The position numbers and the translations under genes were made by a program. A stretch of 64,000 nucleotides of DNA from Bacteroidales bacterium (GTDB lineage: Bacteria > Bacteroidota > Bacteroidia > Bacteroidales > Tenuifilaceae): positions 124,001-188,000 of the forward strand of contig JACJXD010000005.1 of assembly GCA_020636845.1 (NCBI GenBank). The letters are read 5' to 3'. Positions 63,504-64,000 of this stretch are shown piece after piece. Below the pieces are notes generated by a model, which was given only the letters and a program-made list of their open reading frames with translations, searched no databases and was not told the origin of the DNA. Numbering within the stretch: position 1 is the stretch's first letter; every line of letters begins with the position of its first letter.

Positions 63504-63531
63504 AAAAGCCTCGAGAAATCGAGGCTTTTTT
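63504..63531 (+). terminator. terminator of the tRNA unit
   Basis: Perfect 11-bp stem (63504-63514 and 63519-63529) with a GAAA tetraloop and a T-run to 63531. Confidence 0.9.
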
Positions 63532-63604
63532 GTTTTGTAAGTGTTGTTAACGAAATCTTATTTTCGATAATCTTTCTAATTTTCTGGAAAGTATAATTCA
63601 ATTG

Positions 63605-64000
63605 CTACAACTTGAAGTAGGATACCATATCGTTAAGTTGTTCGGCCTGTGCTGAAAGTTCTTCGGAGTTTGAAGCGAGACTAAGGGACAGGTTGGCATT
63701 TTGTTGGGTAACCGAACTGAGTTGCTGCATGGCGCTGTTTATTTGCTCGGACCCGGCCGATTGTTCGAGGCTCGCGCTGGCAATTTCTTGTACCAGTTGT
63801 GCGGTATTTTCAATATCGGCTACAACGCTGGCCAACTTTTTGCTGGCATCTTGCGAAACGCTCATTCCCTCAGCCGATAAACTTAAAATATTATCTGCAG
63901 CAACCCTGCTTTTCTCTGCAAGTCGTCTTACTTCCTGGGCTACAACAGCAAATCCTTTGCCATGTTCTCCTGCCCGTGCAGCTTCAACAGCAGCGTTTAA
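63605..64000 (-). CDS. methyl-accepting chemotaxis protein, C-terminal part (5' truncated)
   Basis: The frame stays open to the right edge of the window, so the N-terminus lies outside. The visible 131 residues include the conserved tip of the MCP signalling hairpin (LNAAVEAARAGEHGKGFAVVAQEVRRLAEKS) and the return helix with heptads (SVSQDASKKLASVVADIENTAQLVQEI...), ending in LNDMVSYFKL. The protein lacks a CheB/CheR-binding pentapeptide at its end. MCPs transmit ligand signals to CheA/CheW; such a gene implies a chemotaxis or chemosensory pathway in this organism. Confidence 0.92.
   Translation of the reverse strand, partial: LNAAVEAARAGEHGKGFAVVAQEVRRLAEKSRVAADNILSLSAEGMSVSQDASKKLASVVADIENTAQLVQEIASASLEQSAGSEQINSAMQQLSSVTQQNANLSLSLASNSEELSAQAEQLNDMVSYFKL

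Noticed and set aside
1..64000. CRISPR arrays, insertion sequences, prophage genes, rRNA and toxin-antitoxin pairs
   Set aside because: None found on reading both strands: no regular short repeats with spacers, transposase or integrase-like proteins.

Overview
The window comes from a low-GC (roughly 38-40% by eye) genome of the phylum Bacteroidota, most likely a Bacteroidales/Marinilabiliales-type organism. The evidence is a SusC/SusD pair, several CarboxypepD_reg-type outer-membrane proteins, DUF5686, NamZ (DUF1343), RNase HI with an N-terminal viroplasmin domain, many Cys-lipoproteins, and promoters of the Bacteroidota type (TAnnTTTG -7 element, TTTG at -33). Genus and species cannot be read from the sequence. 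A methyl-accepting chemotaxis protein fragment at the right end is less usual for the phylum.

Layout. 1-8.2 kb: the end of a patatin/Omp85-type protein, a hybrid histidine kinase with a worn ATP-binding domain, a LysE-type exporter, apolipoprotein N-acyltransferase (lnt) and dsbD. 8.7-16.4 kb: a TPR/HTH membrane-tethered regulator followed by a thioredoxin-SusC-SusD operon. 16.9-19.5 kb: a His/Cys-rich small exported protein and a TonB-dependent receptor, possibly for a metal. 19.7-27 kb: Nudix hydrolase, two lipoproteins (TPR-like and LPP20-like), DUF1573, aminotransferase, NamZ muramidase and RNase HI. 27-39 kb: secreted caspase lipoprotein, LolC/E-like permease, PiT phosphate transporter, AsmA-like protein, DUF5686 protein and M16 peptidase. 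39-46.5 kb: a porin/Gate-domain membrane protein pair, then an operon of TlpA-AsmA-DsbA-like-Cys-rich lipoprotein. 46.7-52.6 kb: zinc-ribbon protein, LolD-TIGR02757-TrmN6 operon, saccharopine dehydrogenase-like enzyme and GlmM-type phosphomutase. 52.6-57.8 kb: an outer-membrane barrel plus beta-helix lipoprotein operon diverging from a TPR histidine kinase/LuxR-type regulator operon. 58-64 kb: an AT-rich orphan gene, an adaptor/MacB-like permease/TolC efflux operon with no ATPase, tRNA-Gly and tRNA-Leu, and the C-terminus of a chemotaxis receptor.

The strongest candidate for a system not obviously described is at 52.6-57.8 kb. Between the two divergent operons lie two copies of the palindrome ACCCC-N6-GGGGT. 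Each sits 22-23 bp upstream of an identical TACTTTTG -7 element facing outward, so the layout is nearly mirror-symmetric. It suggests one regulator (probably the encoded LuxR-type response regulator) activating both its own operon and the surface-protein operon.

Second is the TlpA-AsmA-DsbA-like-Cys-rich lipoprotein operon, which looks like a dedicated disulfide or envelope pathway with its possible substrate encoded last. No prophage, insertion sequence, CRISPR array, rRNA or replication origin was seen. The window is mostly core envelope, transport and housekeeping functions. Many start sites were moved inward from the longest open frame because the longer version began at a non-ATG codon ahead of a clear signal peptide, or covered a promoter.
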